Positions 35,317-45,319 of a stretch of 64,000 nucleotides of DNA are shown piece by piece; the stretch's first letter is position 1; every line of letters begins with the position of its first letter. A program made the position numbers and the translations under genes. This stretch comes from Ahaetulla prasina. Its lineage: Eukaryota > Chordata > Lepidosauria > Squamata > Colubridae. The notes under the pieces were generated by a model. That model did no database searches, was not told where the DNA came from, and worked only from the letters and a program-made list of their open reading frames with translations. The DNA is taken from assembly GCF_028640845.1 (NCBI RefSeq), contig NC_080540.1:261213458-261277457 (forward strand), read 5' to 3'.

Positions 35317-36249
35317 CTACATAGCCAGTTTTGTTTCTTCACTAGAGGGATTTTTTTTTGATTGGAGCTTTTTTATTGATATGGGTAATTTGTTTTTTCT
35401 GATTATGGTGGTGGTTTGTGGTACATATAGTTTAATGACTCTATTGACTTCAAGTAGGAAAACTCTATAGTGGTCTTCAGCAGTGATACAGGATGAGAAT
35501 AGATTTTGCCAGTCAAGAGATGAGAGGTCGGTGTTTATAAGGTCATAGTTGGCTTTTTTGAAATTGCAGTTTGGAATACCATTATTATGAAGATTTTTGT
35601 AAGGGCATATATTGAGACAAAAGTCTATCATGCTGTGGTCACTGTTGGAAAAGGGTTCTTTTTTTTTGTAGTCCATAAATTGAGTTTGCGTTGTTGCAGA
35701 AGATGAGGTCAAGGCAGTTGTTGAGTCTTGTATTGTTAGTTACTAGTTGTTCAAGACCTAGGTTTGTAACAGCATTGTACAGGGTAGTATGGATGAGTTC
35801 AGTTGTACATTCATTTGTTATCCAGTTAATAAGAGGTAGATTGAGGTGTCCCAGGAAGATGAGAAGATATGGGCAAGAGGTGACCCATGTTAGCAGTGTG
35901 GTTAACATGTTTGCATGTGTGAGGTCATAGTCAAGGGCTCTGTAGCATAACAAGAAGCGAAGTGTGATATTAAGGGACAGTTCTCATACAATAGTTTCAG
36001 GAAGAGCGATTTTATGTGCAACTTGAATATTTTTTAGATTCAGTACTTTTTGTAAAAGATAGCCATTCCACCTCCTCTGTGGTTTTCACGATCTAACCAA
36101 AAAACATGATATTCTTTGTCTGAAATAATGGAATCAGGGAGGGATGAGTTCAGCCATGTTTCGCAAACAAATATAATGTCAAATGTACCAGTATTTAACA
36201 AGAGGAGAAATTCAGGCAATTTGTTTACAATACTTCTTGCATTAATCAA
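35317..36249 (-). pseudogene. LINE endonuclease domain, broken
   Basis: Reading order on the minus strand: frame 36040-36249 has INARSIVNKLPEF, FVCETWLN and RGGGMAIFYKK; frame 35639-35953 has IFLGHLNLPLINW, with histidine where the other copy has the usual aspartate of GDLN; frame 35317-35712 has NSDHSMIDF, the SDH block. A catalytic-block substitution and two frame changes make it inactive. Confidence 0.85.
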
Positions 36250-36303
36250 TTTGCATTTAAGATCGGCAGTGTTTGGTGTAGAGGAAATAAAGGGTGTGTG
36301 TAT

Positions 36304-36500
36304 CTAGTTTTGGATGACAATTGGTTGGAGGTTCTGAACGATGAGTGGTTGGAGGTTCTGAACGATGGATGGTTGGAGGCTGGTTGGTTGAACTACGGGT
36401 GGTTGGAGGTTCTGTACGATGGGTGGTTGGAAGTTTTGTATGACGGATGGTTTGATGTTTTGAGTAATGGGGGGTTGGATGTTTGCCAATTGACTGTAGG
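36304..36500 (-). repeat. Minisatellite-like linker between ORF1 and endonuclease
   Basis: On the minus strand this part encodes about eight imperfect copies of a unit like IVQNLQPP or VIQNFQPP. The DNA unit is about 24 bp (GGTTGGAGGTTCTGAACGAT in plus view). The repeats lie in the region joining the ORF1 C-terminus and the endonuclease start. The plus-strand copy is truncated before it, so copy number cannot be compared. Confidence 0.85.
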
Positions 36501-36560
36501 TTTTCCTTTTTATGCAGTCAGCACGGTAGTCAATGTAAGGTTGGTTTCGCCTTTGTTTTG

Positions 36561-36972
36561 TCATCGTTTGAGTTCTGTGCGGAGTTCACAAGAGCGAATC
36601 CACTGCAGATATGATAGATCAGGCCTTCCTCTAAGTTTGTTGATACTGGGGATATTTCTGGAAATTGAGTTTATAGCATGAATGAACTTGCGTTTGCTGG
36701 TCTCATTTATGCAGATGACTCTACAGAATTTAGGTGCCACTGAGCCGTCATTTTTTTTTGTATTCAGGTCCATCTCTGAAGACTTTGGTTACTTCTTCAG
36801 GGGAGAAGGTGGATGAATTGTAGTTTTTAATGATGTTACGAACTTTAGATATATCTGATTCACTGGTATTTTCTAATCCAAATAATATAGCATTTTGACA
36901 TATTTGTTCTCTTTCGATGGTATCTTTTATTAGTATGGTATCTTTTATTAGTATTAGATTGCAGATTGTCAA
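36561..36972 (-). pseudogene. LINE ORF1 remnant
   Basis: Two overlapping frames: 36748-36972 (CQNAILFGLENTSESDISKV, SPEEVTKVFRDGP) and 36561-36773 (APKFCRVICINETSKRKFIH, GRPDLSYLQWIRSCELRTEL). The pattern of a short charged protein ahead of the endonuclease fits ORF1 of the CR1 group, which binds element RNA. The frame changes near 36750-36770 at a poly-T run. A small internal duplication of ILIKDT lies near the start. Confidence 0.65.
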
Positions 36973-37159
36973 GCCTCACTTGAAGATACAGCTGTATGAT
37001 GAACTATGAACATGAAAAGAAAAATCACATGGTAGCTTAAAGAAGCAGGAGAAAATAAGAAGGTCTTGAAAGATGGTTTAACTGTTTATTGTTTCTTATC
37101 TGCCAATCTGTTGGTTCCCTAGAACGTCTTCATTACTCAATGAATGAAGCAGGTTTGCT

Positions 37160-37440
37160 GTAACTGATATATATATATTTGTAGGTTTTCACGGGTATAG
37201 GTATGTAGGTCTTGGCATATTCGGGTCTTTTCCCATGTAAGGTTGAGAGTATCTTGGCGACGTTTCGACGAGGTCTCACTCATCATCTTCAGGCTGGTGC
37301 TTTTGGCTTCATGCTTCTGTGAGCAAAGCTGCCATCTCTCTATAAATACTGGTGAGGAGGTGGGGAGCGTTGCTGTGAGCGGGTTGGTTGGCTGTGTGGT
37401 TGCATCTTGATTGGTAAGAGATCTGAGTGTATTCATAGCT
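37160..37440 (-). mobile_element. Retroelement fragment with a hammerhead-like core, possibly Penelope-like
   Basis: On the minus strand the block contains GCCTGAAGATGATGAGTGAG then ACCTCGTCGAAACGTCGCCA. The order GATGA, hairpin-sized spacer, CGAAAC, GTC resembles the hammerhead-ribozyme core reported in Penelope-like elements. The conserved first C of CUGAUGA is A here and stem II pairs poorly, so activity is doubtful. It is followed by CCCGAATATGCCAAGACC and CCCGTGAAAACCTACAAAT, a word order I associate with dispersed sauropsid repeats of this kind. A 122-codon frame overlaps it but has no recognised domain. Confidence 0.45.
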
Positions 37441-37505
37441 GTGCTCACCATCATGATAGTCAGACCCAAAACTAAATCTTGAGAATATTTACTTGTATTA
37501 GACAC

Positions 37506-39067
37506 GCATTAACTCTTTGGAGATTTTCTTCCTACTTTCATGGTCTGACTTTTTACAACATTCATTTTAAACAAGGCTAAAAATTATGAGGAGAAAAGGA
37601 ATACTAGAGGCAACAGAATAGCATCACCTTGGTCCTCTAATACAAAAAACAAAATAGAATCAACTACCCGTAACTTATCAGTTGCAATACTATGGAACAG
37701 ACACATTGGTCTTCATTATCCTTCCTAATAAACTGAATAATATACATAATGCTTTATTCTTTTTCCATTAGCTTTATCTTTAATATTTAATTAGCTTTCC
37801 AAGATCTACAGTTTAACTTCAAGAGATTAATGAAGAATACAAAGCAACCTTAAACATCTGGCAATGTGGAGCATATACATTAGTACCACATTTAAAATAA
37901 GGCTTTATATAATTAGATTTGTGGCCTAGCTTTACATTTTAATGTGAGCATGGTTTTTATCCCTGTGTCATCTTCTTCAAATTCAATGTTGGCTTCTTCA
38001 CTTGCAATTTAACTCTTCTCAAAAATTTTAGGCCTATCATATTTTCTGTTATTAATGAATTATACTCATACGTTAAGACCTGGGCAGCAACAAAGTCATC
38101 TGACTGTGCATAGCAGCAAAATTATACAGAAAATTCAATCTCTTTTCTGCTACACCTAATGGAAGTCTAAGTTTTTTTGTAGCCAAAATCTGGTAGCTGT
38201 AGATTAGCAGCATTGTCAATCATAAAATTAAGTGGAACGAACACTTGGGTTTATATTAATAAATCTAAGAGTTAACATATGTATATAAGTCACATTTACT
38301 GGATTATACCAATCTTATTAAGTTGAAAACAAGGAGAAAAATAAGCACATATGAGCAATACATCTTTAAAGTGTCACATTGAAGGTTGTGACCTGGATGA
38401 GACTGAGCATTCAGACTTGTTTTCAATATACAAAGAATTCTAAAGCCAGAAATTAATCCTAATGTCTTTTGATTTTAAGACTATAGGTGGAAGGGTGAAT
38501 TTCTGAATCTTTGTAAGTAAACCATCCCCAGTATTTGTTCTTTATGTTTTTAAGAACCCTTTTAACATAGACGTTTATCATATTAAGGAATTGATTAAGC
38601 TAGAAACTTTCCCTGCCTGATTTTAGTTTGTTGCTTGCAAAGAACATTTATATGAGAATGACATTGCAATATTGTCACCTCACCTTAGATCATGATTGTC
38701 CAGCTTTTAGTCTTGCCTAGGCCACATAGAGTGAAGAGGAATTATCTGGGGCCATATATAACAAGCTTCCATTATTTTTTATATATATTTTTATCTTGTA
38801 GAGCAACATTACTAGACATCCAGGGCTGCATACAGCCTACAGCCTGTGGGTTGGACATGCCTTAGTACCCTTGAAAAACTCCACCTCTTGAGTGTTGTTG
38901 ATTATGTTTAGTAAACAGAGGATTTGCTGATCACAAGTAAGTGAGAAGGATATAATATAAAATAATATTCAAGGTAATAAACTCAAGACTTGTATTATTT
39001 TGAAAGCATGTTAGTTTATGGTACTGGGGAAGAAGATCTATGTGCTGTGTCAGAGTCTTTAGTGACA
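37506..39067. other. AT-rich unique DNA
   Basis: Nothing recognised. Confidence 0.4.
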
Positions 39068-39075
39068 CTGTAAAG

Positions 39076-39571
39076 CAGTGGTTCTCAACCTTTATAGTGC
39101 TGCGATCCCTTTAATACAATTCCCCACGATATGGCGACACCAACCGATCTCAGTGCGCCTCAGCAGCTGCAGAAGGGGGAAAAAAGTGGCAAACTTGCGC
39201 CTGAAGCTGTGTTGGCTAACGATCTGAACTGCTTGCGATTGCCTTGAGGACGGAGGCATTAAAGCAGAGACTCCTCCCCTATTAAGTTTATCGCATCTGA
39301 AGCCAGATTAGGCTAGCGATTGGGAGTGATTGCAGCTGGATTGAGAGGGAGACATCAGAGAAAATATTTCTCTCTTTTTTAATTCATCGCGCTTGAAACC
39401 GAATTCAGCTAGCGATTTGAAGAGCCTGCAGCTGGCTTGTGGAGTCAACCATTGAAGCGCGATTCTTCAACTCGCAAGTATACTTCCCATATTTCCGATG
39501 GTCTTAGGCGACCCCTGGCAAATCGTCATTTGACCCCCAACGGGGTCGCGACCCACAGGTTGAGAACGCTG
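39076..39571. mobile_element. hAT-type non-autonomous element, 496 bp
   Basis: Starts CAGTGGTTCTCAACCTTTAT and ends ACAGGTTGAGAACGCTG, imperfect inverted repeats. Flanks CTGTAAAG (39068-39075) and CTGTAAGG (39572-39579) agree in 7 of 8 bases. A second copy of the family is at 58256-58761. Contains TAGCGATCTGAACTGCTTGC-like and CGACCCCTGGCAAATCGTCA blocks shared between the two. No transposase. Confidence 0.9.
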
Positions 39572-39579
39572 CTGTAAGG

Positions 39580-40257
39580 TATATACTGGTACAAGATCAT
39601 GTGGCAGAAAATAAATGCATGTATTGCTTGACTTGTCAAGTGTTTACTGCACGTATTGTTGCTACAACTGAATTGACAGCACTAGTAAGCATCTACAAGA
39701 CTGTGCCAGGTCCTTACAACTTTCCAGATTTATACAGCAAAGTTAAAAAAGTCCAAGGAATAAAGTGAGCCAGCCTCAATCTCCATAAAGTTCATAGGGT
39801 GACCTTTGGCAAGTTATCTTTCAATCTAACTTGTATTAAGGCTATGTTGACCTTATTACTCAATGCAACACTTGTATAGTTGGAAGATGAGCATTCCGGA
39901 ATGATATATAAGATTTTTCAGTAAGCATATTAACACTTCTGTTGGTATCATTTGAGTTAATTATATGGAGGCAGTTTCAATTCAGTTGGAGACTGAGTCA
40001 AGACACTTGACAGATTTTGCTTCTCCACTTTTGTTTCTAAAGTTTTCTCACTGTGCTTCTCTGCAGTTTTTTAAACTGAAGAGTAATAGATAAAAGTATT
40101 GTAAATGGTAACTATAACAAAGGGAAGGCTGTCTGTCTGTCTGTCTGTCTGTCATCACCCTTAGCTTCTTGGAAGGGCAGAATAAATGAAAACATTATTA
40201 TACTTTTTTCTTAAAATAAAATATTGAACTCATATTTATGTGTTTCATTTTCCCCCT
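39580..40257. other. AT-rich DNA with a TGTC microsatellite
   Basis: Contains about six TGTC units at 40129-40154. Otherwise nothing recognised. Confidence 0.5.
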
Positions 40258-40271
40258 CTTCTATTTATCCC

Positions 40272-40627
40272 ACAGGGATGTGGTGGCTCAGTAGCTAAGA
40301 CGCTGAGCTTGTCGATTGAAAGGTTGGAAGTTCAGCAGTTCAAATCCCTAGTTATGAGTAATGGGGTGAGCTCCTGTTACTTGGCCCAGCTTCTGCCAAC
40401 CTAGCAGTTCGAAAGCACGTAAAAAATACAAGTAGAAAAATAGGGACCACCTTTGGTGGGAAGGTAACAGCGTTCGGTGCACCTGTGGCATTTAGTCATG
40501 CCGGCCACATGACCATGGAGACGTCTTTGGACAGTGCTGGCTCTTTGGCTTTAAAACAGAGATGACCACTTTCCCCTAGAGTCAGGAACGACTAGCACAT
40601 ATGTGAAAGGGGAACCTTTACCGTTAC
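40272..40627 (+). mobile_element. Sauria-type SINE with 14-bp target duplication
   Basis: Full-length: tRNA-like head GTGGTGGCTCAGTAGCTAAG with B-box-like CAGTTCAAATCC, body AGCTTCTGCCAACCTAGCAG and GGGACCACCTTTGGTGGGAA, then GTCATGCCGGCCACATGACC, and the BovB-like tail GGGGAACCTTTACC. Perfect 14-bp direct repeats CTTCTATTTATCCC flank it (40258-40271 and 40628-40641), the expected product of target-primed reverse transcription. Confidence 0.95.
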
Positions 40628-40641
40628 CTTCTATTTATCCC

Positions 40642-42246
40642 CATTCCAGGAATCATATCTTTTTGGAATAACCTTAAAAATAGGTTCCTTAAAACCGATT
40701 TTCTTGATTCTGACAACAGAGAAAACTGTATGTTTCACCTGAAAGCAGTTTTCAGTCCCAAGATTGTTTTTTTCATCAAGAACTACCACAGTACATAAAT
40801 GATACCGGGGATGGAAAAAGATACCTTGATATTGGAAAATAATGCTCTTGGGAAGCATTATTTCAGATGCTAACTGAATTAGTAAAAAAACAAAAGTGGA
40901 CATTTGGGAGAACCGCACCCAGTTTGATTCAGCTGAGTCTGAGATTTGTCACACCTAATATCATGTAGCCCAGAGAACATATATTTACCAGCTGAACATG
41001 AAGGAGTGAATCGATTTAACCCATTAAACAGAACTATGGAAAAAAAAATTAATCCCATTATTCAGAGACTGCTGAGTGCATTTTACCTTAGGGAAATGTG
41101 CTTCTGCTCATTTTCTGTAACTCTATAGTCCATTTTAGCCTGTAAGCATGAAAATTAACAGCACATTAATGGGACTATTGCCTGTACTTGTAGCACTGTC
41201 TGTTTAAGGATAGACCAATAAAAAAAAATATGGAAGGAAGTAATAGTCCCTGCATTGGAATGGGAGAAGTGTACAATTGAAAATATTTCAGGTAGTGCTT
41301 GTTTTTATGCTTAGTAAACAGAGGTGGATTTGAATGTGATGAATGTGTAATCAGTATTATCATAATATACACAGTTCAAAGCTTCATTGATCAGATAAGG
41401 GCTTATAAAAATGAAGCAAGAGAGCAGATATTGAATAACTTCATAAATAAAATTATTTTCATGTTGTACAAAATGCTGATGAGAACAATTTCAATAGCAA
41501 ATATTTTCTCTATTAAAGGCTCAATGTTCCTGGAGGATTTTCTGTTTTATTTATGAGATTTATTTTAAGTATTTAGACTACAGTCCTATAGATATGCACC
41601 TGGAAATAAATGCTGCTGTTCTTAATAATTTATATCTGAACAGACAAGGATAAGATTGCATTGCATGTTAGCAGCGCATTCTCAAAATTAGTGCATTTCA
41701 CTAAATCTATATAAATCACCACATTTGAATAAGATAAGACTTAAATTCCCACATTTTCCCAAAATCCCTTCTTTATAATAATTAGATTATTATAGAGTTC
41801 TCCCTGTTTTGGTATCTATTGTTCCCTGGGGTCATTCATATGCTGACTATGTATTCCCCAATGCAGGTATACCCACCAATGCCAGTATTATCCCTATGGA
41901 TTGTTAGCAGGTAATATCATTTCCTGGAAGCGTTTCTTCTGTTATTTCTCATGCAATCCCCAAAGATACTTAAATATTGTGAAAAGCTTCTTCACTGAAT
42001 GACAGTTCAAAGCTACAGTGACTAAGCTGTAAGACCTACTGAGTTTATAGAGAATTTATATCAGCAGTTGAAGGCTGAAATAGATGTAATCCTTTTTTGG
42101 GAAACTTAAGTAAGAGGGGTGTTTTGTTTATTTATTCCATAAGCCAAGAAAAATATTCAAGCAGTACAGTTATAAAAAGATAGATCCCAAGTACCCTCTG
42201 GAAGAGCTCTTCTTTCAGTTGCTTCAGGAATATGATTAAACCCAAA
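40642..42246. other. AT-rich unique DNA
   Basis: Nothing recognised. An open frame of about 106 codons on the minus strand at 40631-40918 (extended from a GTG) has no motif I know and is treated as chance. Confidence 0.4.
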
Positions 42247-42574
42247 GATTTTTATTTATTTATTTATTAGTTTGTCAAACATGTACAAGATAGCAGGTAT
42301 GAATATGAACACGGACATGAATGAAGGAAATGAATACAAATAAATGAGGACAGTAGGACAGGGGTGGTAGGCACGCTTATGCAACCCTCCTTTATGGACC
42401 GTTTAGGAATGGGGTAAGGTCTACGGTAGACAGTTTAAGGTTGAAGCTTTGAGGGTTTGAGGATGTAACAATGGAGACAGGTAGAGCATTCCAGGGGTTG
42501 ACCACTTTGTTGCTGAAGTCGTATTTTCTAAAATCAAGTTTGGAGTGGTTTACCTTGAGTTTGTATCGATTCAA
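42247..42574 (-). mobile_element. CR1/L3-like LINE 3' end, minus strand
   Basis: The minus strand reads FRKYDFSNKVVNPWNALPVS and KLSTVDLTPFLNG, the extreme C-terminus of the reverse transcriptase, then the 3' untranslated region and a short tail of about five TTTA units (42250-42270). Substitutions suggest a slightly different subfamily from the other copies. 5'-truncated near 42574. Confidence 0.85.
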
Positions 42575-43840
42575 TACATCAATACAAGATCATTCCAAAG
42601 GACCAGCCCTGCTGCAGCAAAATAATGCTTCCATGTCTTTTCAAAGTGGTGATCTACCAGCTGCTTTTTCTGGCAAGATCAGTCCAATTCTAATTACTCT
42701 TCAGTGTCTAAAAACATGCTGAGATATCACATTTTTTTATAGGTCACCACTACAATATATTTCCAAATGTTCATTAAAAATCCCTAATACTGTATAACTT
42801 GTAATAATCAAAACTCATTTACCTGAATCAAATTCTTCAACTTTTATTTTCACTGTCTTAATATTTTACTTAGTGTTTTAGCTGGCTGAGAATTAGGCAA
42901 TCTGTAATTCACAATAGATTTAGTGCAGGGATGTCCATAGCAGAACAGTTAAAATTTGCAAGATGCTGGATAAAGCACTTTCATGTAAGCCACATCATTA
43001 GTGTATTTGTGTTGACAATGCATGTCATGCATGTATATCCATGACCTGAAGCTATCCAAGGCAAAGCAGTGGGGTTTGATCCATAGTTATATTCACCTAG
43101 TCCATCTGTTATAAATGTATCTAAGTAGCATGTGGGATTCTGTGCTCTTTTTTTTTTTTTGCTTCATGATGATTATTTGATGGCATGGAAAGTAAAAGCC
43201 CAACTACCTCAAGTTACGACACTAGCTTGTAACAAGTATGGTGGAATTTTTCAAAATTAAGAAAGAGGTAGAAGAGTCTGACAATTAATGATGGTTCTTC
43301 ATGGTTTAGTAAGATAATTTCTCCTTCCTTGAACTCTGACTCAAAAAGGCACCTCACTTACAATTTTCAAAATATCCGCGGTCTTTTTCTTAAATATTCT
43401 TTCTAAAGAGATACTGTCCAAGCTTTCAATCTAATTCTGTAAATATAGTAGAGGCTCAATTAACTTTTAGGTTTGTATGCTTTTCCTCCTTTTACTCTTA
43501 TCCGTTCAAATCAATGAGAATTTTTTATTGCATTTTCAATCAAATATGTAATCTTATGCCTGAACTAAGGCAGTGGCTTTCCTGAAACAAGCCAATTTCA
43601 AATTTTGTGAATATTTCTTGGACTGTGCCTTGTTTAATACAATCACATCTGAGCCTCAAGTCACCAAAGTCCATGGCCAGGATCTGTGTAATTAGAGAGG
43701 AACATTCCTGTCCAGATGGTTAAATGATCATTCTGGAAATATTTAGAAAATAATGTATTTGATATGAGCCAGCATTAAATTATCATGAACAAGTCACACA
43801 AAGCTACAGTCCTCCTCTTTTGTTTTCATTACCAATTTAC
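42575..43840. other. AT-rich unique DNA
   Basis: Nothing recognised; a T run lies at 43148-43160. Confidence 0.4.
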
Positions 43841-43844
43841 AGTA

Positions 43845-43943
43845 GTTGATCTTGGGAATGCAGTAGACTTAGTGTATCTTGGTTTCAGCAAAGCATTTCA
43901 GAAAGTGTCCCACAATATCATAACAGAGAAGATAGAAAAAGAG
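43845..43943 (+). pseudogene. CR1-type reverse transcriptase fragment
   Basis: About 33 codons read VDLGNAVDLVYLGFSKAFQK followed by VSHNIITEKIEK. This matches the first catalytic block of CR1 reverse transcriptases (usual form VDVVYLDFSKAFDKVSHNIL). The catalytic aspartate is glycine here and the AFD aspartate is glutamine, so it is a dead scrap. No further CR1 blocks are seen on either side. Confidence 0.7.
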
Positions 43944-43959
43944 AATTGTATTATACCAC

Positions 43960-44789
43960 TATTTGTTGGGTACTGTTGATCAATTTTATTCAGTTCAAAT
44001 GTTTCTATTTCATATGTTAGTCTGTTGGAAGGAAAACAAACAGGCACAGCAGGAAATAAATATCAGTTTTATGTTTTCAAGCTTTTTTGAACTGCTTAAG
44101 ATGTAAAGGCCACTACTGGTCTTGCAACTTGCTTATGCTCCAATGATTTCTTGCTTTTACTAGAAAGTTTTAATAAGGCACCCAAGTATATGAAACATAT
44201 AGTTTTTTATGTAGCACAAACACCTGAGAGGGTCAGCGGTCTTGTTGCTTTTCCTTTGGCTAGAAGCACTGTGTGAGGCACAGAGCTCACTCACCTCTCT
44301 GCTACATATTGCAAACAGACCAGAGCACAGTTTGATCAGTCCTCTTCTTTGATTTTACTAGAGGCCTTTGGAAAGATACAGAACATTTTGAAATTGGTTT
44401 ATGTGTGTCACTGCAACAGGCACTTCAGCAATCCACCATAGCAAGAGAAAGATGGAAACGTGATTGGCAACCTGATAGTGCTAACAATTTCAAGTCTTTC
44501 TCCTGTGGCACCTCTACACATCATCTGCCACTTGGGAAATCAGGGCTTCTACTTTTCCAAAGGTGGGATTAATTAATTTATTTTTATCTAATAAATTTAA
44601 GGACTGCCAAATGAAACTCTTGGGAACATACATAAATGTAAACAAAAGTCAACAATTAATAGATGATCAAGAATTTTTGATGTACTATGTTTCACAAGGC
44701 AGGATCTCCTATTGTCCTGGTCCCAACATCCAGGAGAAGAATCAATTTTTCACCTTTCTAAAAGTGATCAGGGTTGGGCCAATTATATG
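43960..44789. other. Unique DNA
   Basis: Nothing recognised. Confidence 0.35.
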
Positions 44790-44825
44790 TTGAAGGGAAG
44801 GGGAGATGATTCCAGAGGGCAGACA

Positions 44826-44875
44826 TTCTAATGCCTAGGTCCCACATTGCTTCTAATGCCTACGTCCCACATTGA
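44826..44875. repeat. Tandem duplication, 25-bp unit
   Basis: TTCTAATGCCTAGGTCCCAC and TTCTAATGCCTACGTCCCAC head two adjacent 25-bp copies that differ at only a couple of bases. Confidence 0.95.
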
Positions 44876-45057
44876 TCAAATAAATGACTTGAACCATTTT
44901 ATCTCTTATTTGAACATGTGGGATAGATAGAAACAATAAAAGAAATTAGCATCACCCAGTCCTGTCCCATGTAGGGCTTTATATGCAATTAACAGCAACT
45001 TGAATTGCAGACAGAAGACAATTGGGAGGCAGTGAAAGTTGCAACGTTGTGGTGTTA

Positions 45058-45099
45058 CATGGTTCTGGTTGTATTGAACATGGTTCTGGATGTATTGAT
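45058..45099. repeat. Tandem duplication, 21-bp unit
   Basis: CATGGTTCTGGTTGTATTGA and CATGGTTCTGGATGTATTGA head two adjacent 21-bp copies. Confidence 0.95.
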
Positions 45100-45120
45100 C
45101 ATGATCATCACCCTCTAGAT

Positions 45121-45253
45121 CATGGGTGTCAAATTTGATCGTGTCATGTGATGTAACATGACATATCATGATTTTTTTTGCCTTTGTGGAACCTGAGTGG
45201 GCGTGGCCTGTGCGTGATGCATCTGGCCCATGGCCGCCAGTTTGACACCTCTG
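45121..45253. mobile_element. hAT-type MITE, 133 bp, nested in L2
   Basis: Starts CATGGGTGTCAAATTTGATC and ends CCGCCAGTTTGACACCTCTG, inverted repeats of the type CAGGGGTGTCAAACT. Flanks CTCTAGAT (45113-45120) and CTCTGGAT (45254-45261) agree in 7 of 8 bases. Internal GAGTGGGCGTGGCCTGTG is typical of this family. Confidence 0.9.
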
Positions 45254-45319
45254 CTCTGGATGGTTTTCAAAGGTAGCCCTATGTTGAGTGCATTGCTGAG
45301 AGATGATGGAGTATTTCTA

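Larger units (their letters stand above)
33290..36975 (-). mobile_element. CR1/L3-like LINE, minus strand, nearly complete
   Basis: A ~3.7-kb copy of the same family as 23275-26445, in the opposite orientation. In reading order it has an ORF1 remnant, a proline/glutamine-rich repeated linker, endonuclease, reverse transcriptase, a 3' untranslated region and a long TAAA tail (about 13 TTTA units at 33292-33344 in plus view). Frameshifts and stop codons break every domain. The 5' limit at about 36975 is where recognisable coding similarity ends. Confidence 0.9.
44790..45310 (-). pseudogene. L2 LINE reverse transcriptase remnant, split by a hAT element
   Basis: On the minus strand a frame reads CLQFKLLLIAYKALHGTGLG, matching the L2 C-terminal region (family form FKVLLLTYKALHGLGP). 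Right of the hAT element, GGTAGCCCTATGTTGAGTGC (plus view) matches the same L2 region seen at 2303-2340. So the hAT element at 45121 inserted into an L2. Two short tandem duplications lie inside (44826-44875 and 45058-45099). Confidence 0.65.

Noticed and set aside
37137..37505. 122-codon minus-strand frame read as a protein
   Set aside because: It spans the dispersed retroelement fragment with the hammerhead-like core; no known domain is visible.
40631..40918. Minus-strand frame of about 95-106 codons next to a Sauria SINE
   Set aside because: No recognised domain, no ATG at the start of the open stretch (GTG only), AT-rich composition. Within chance for this much sequence.
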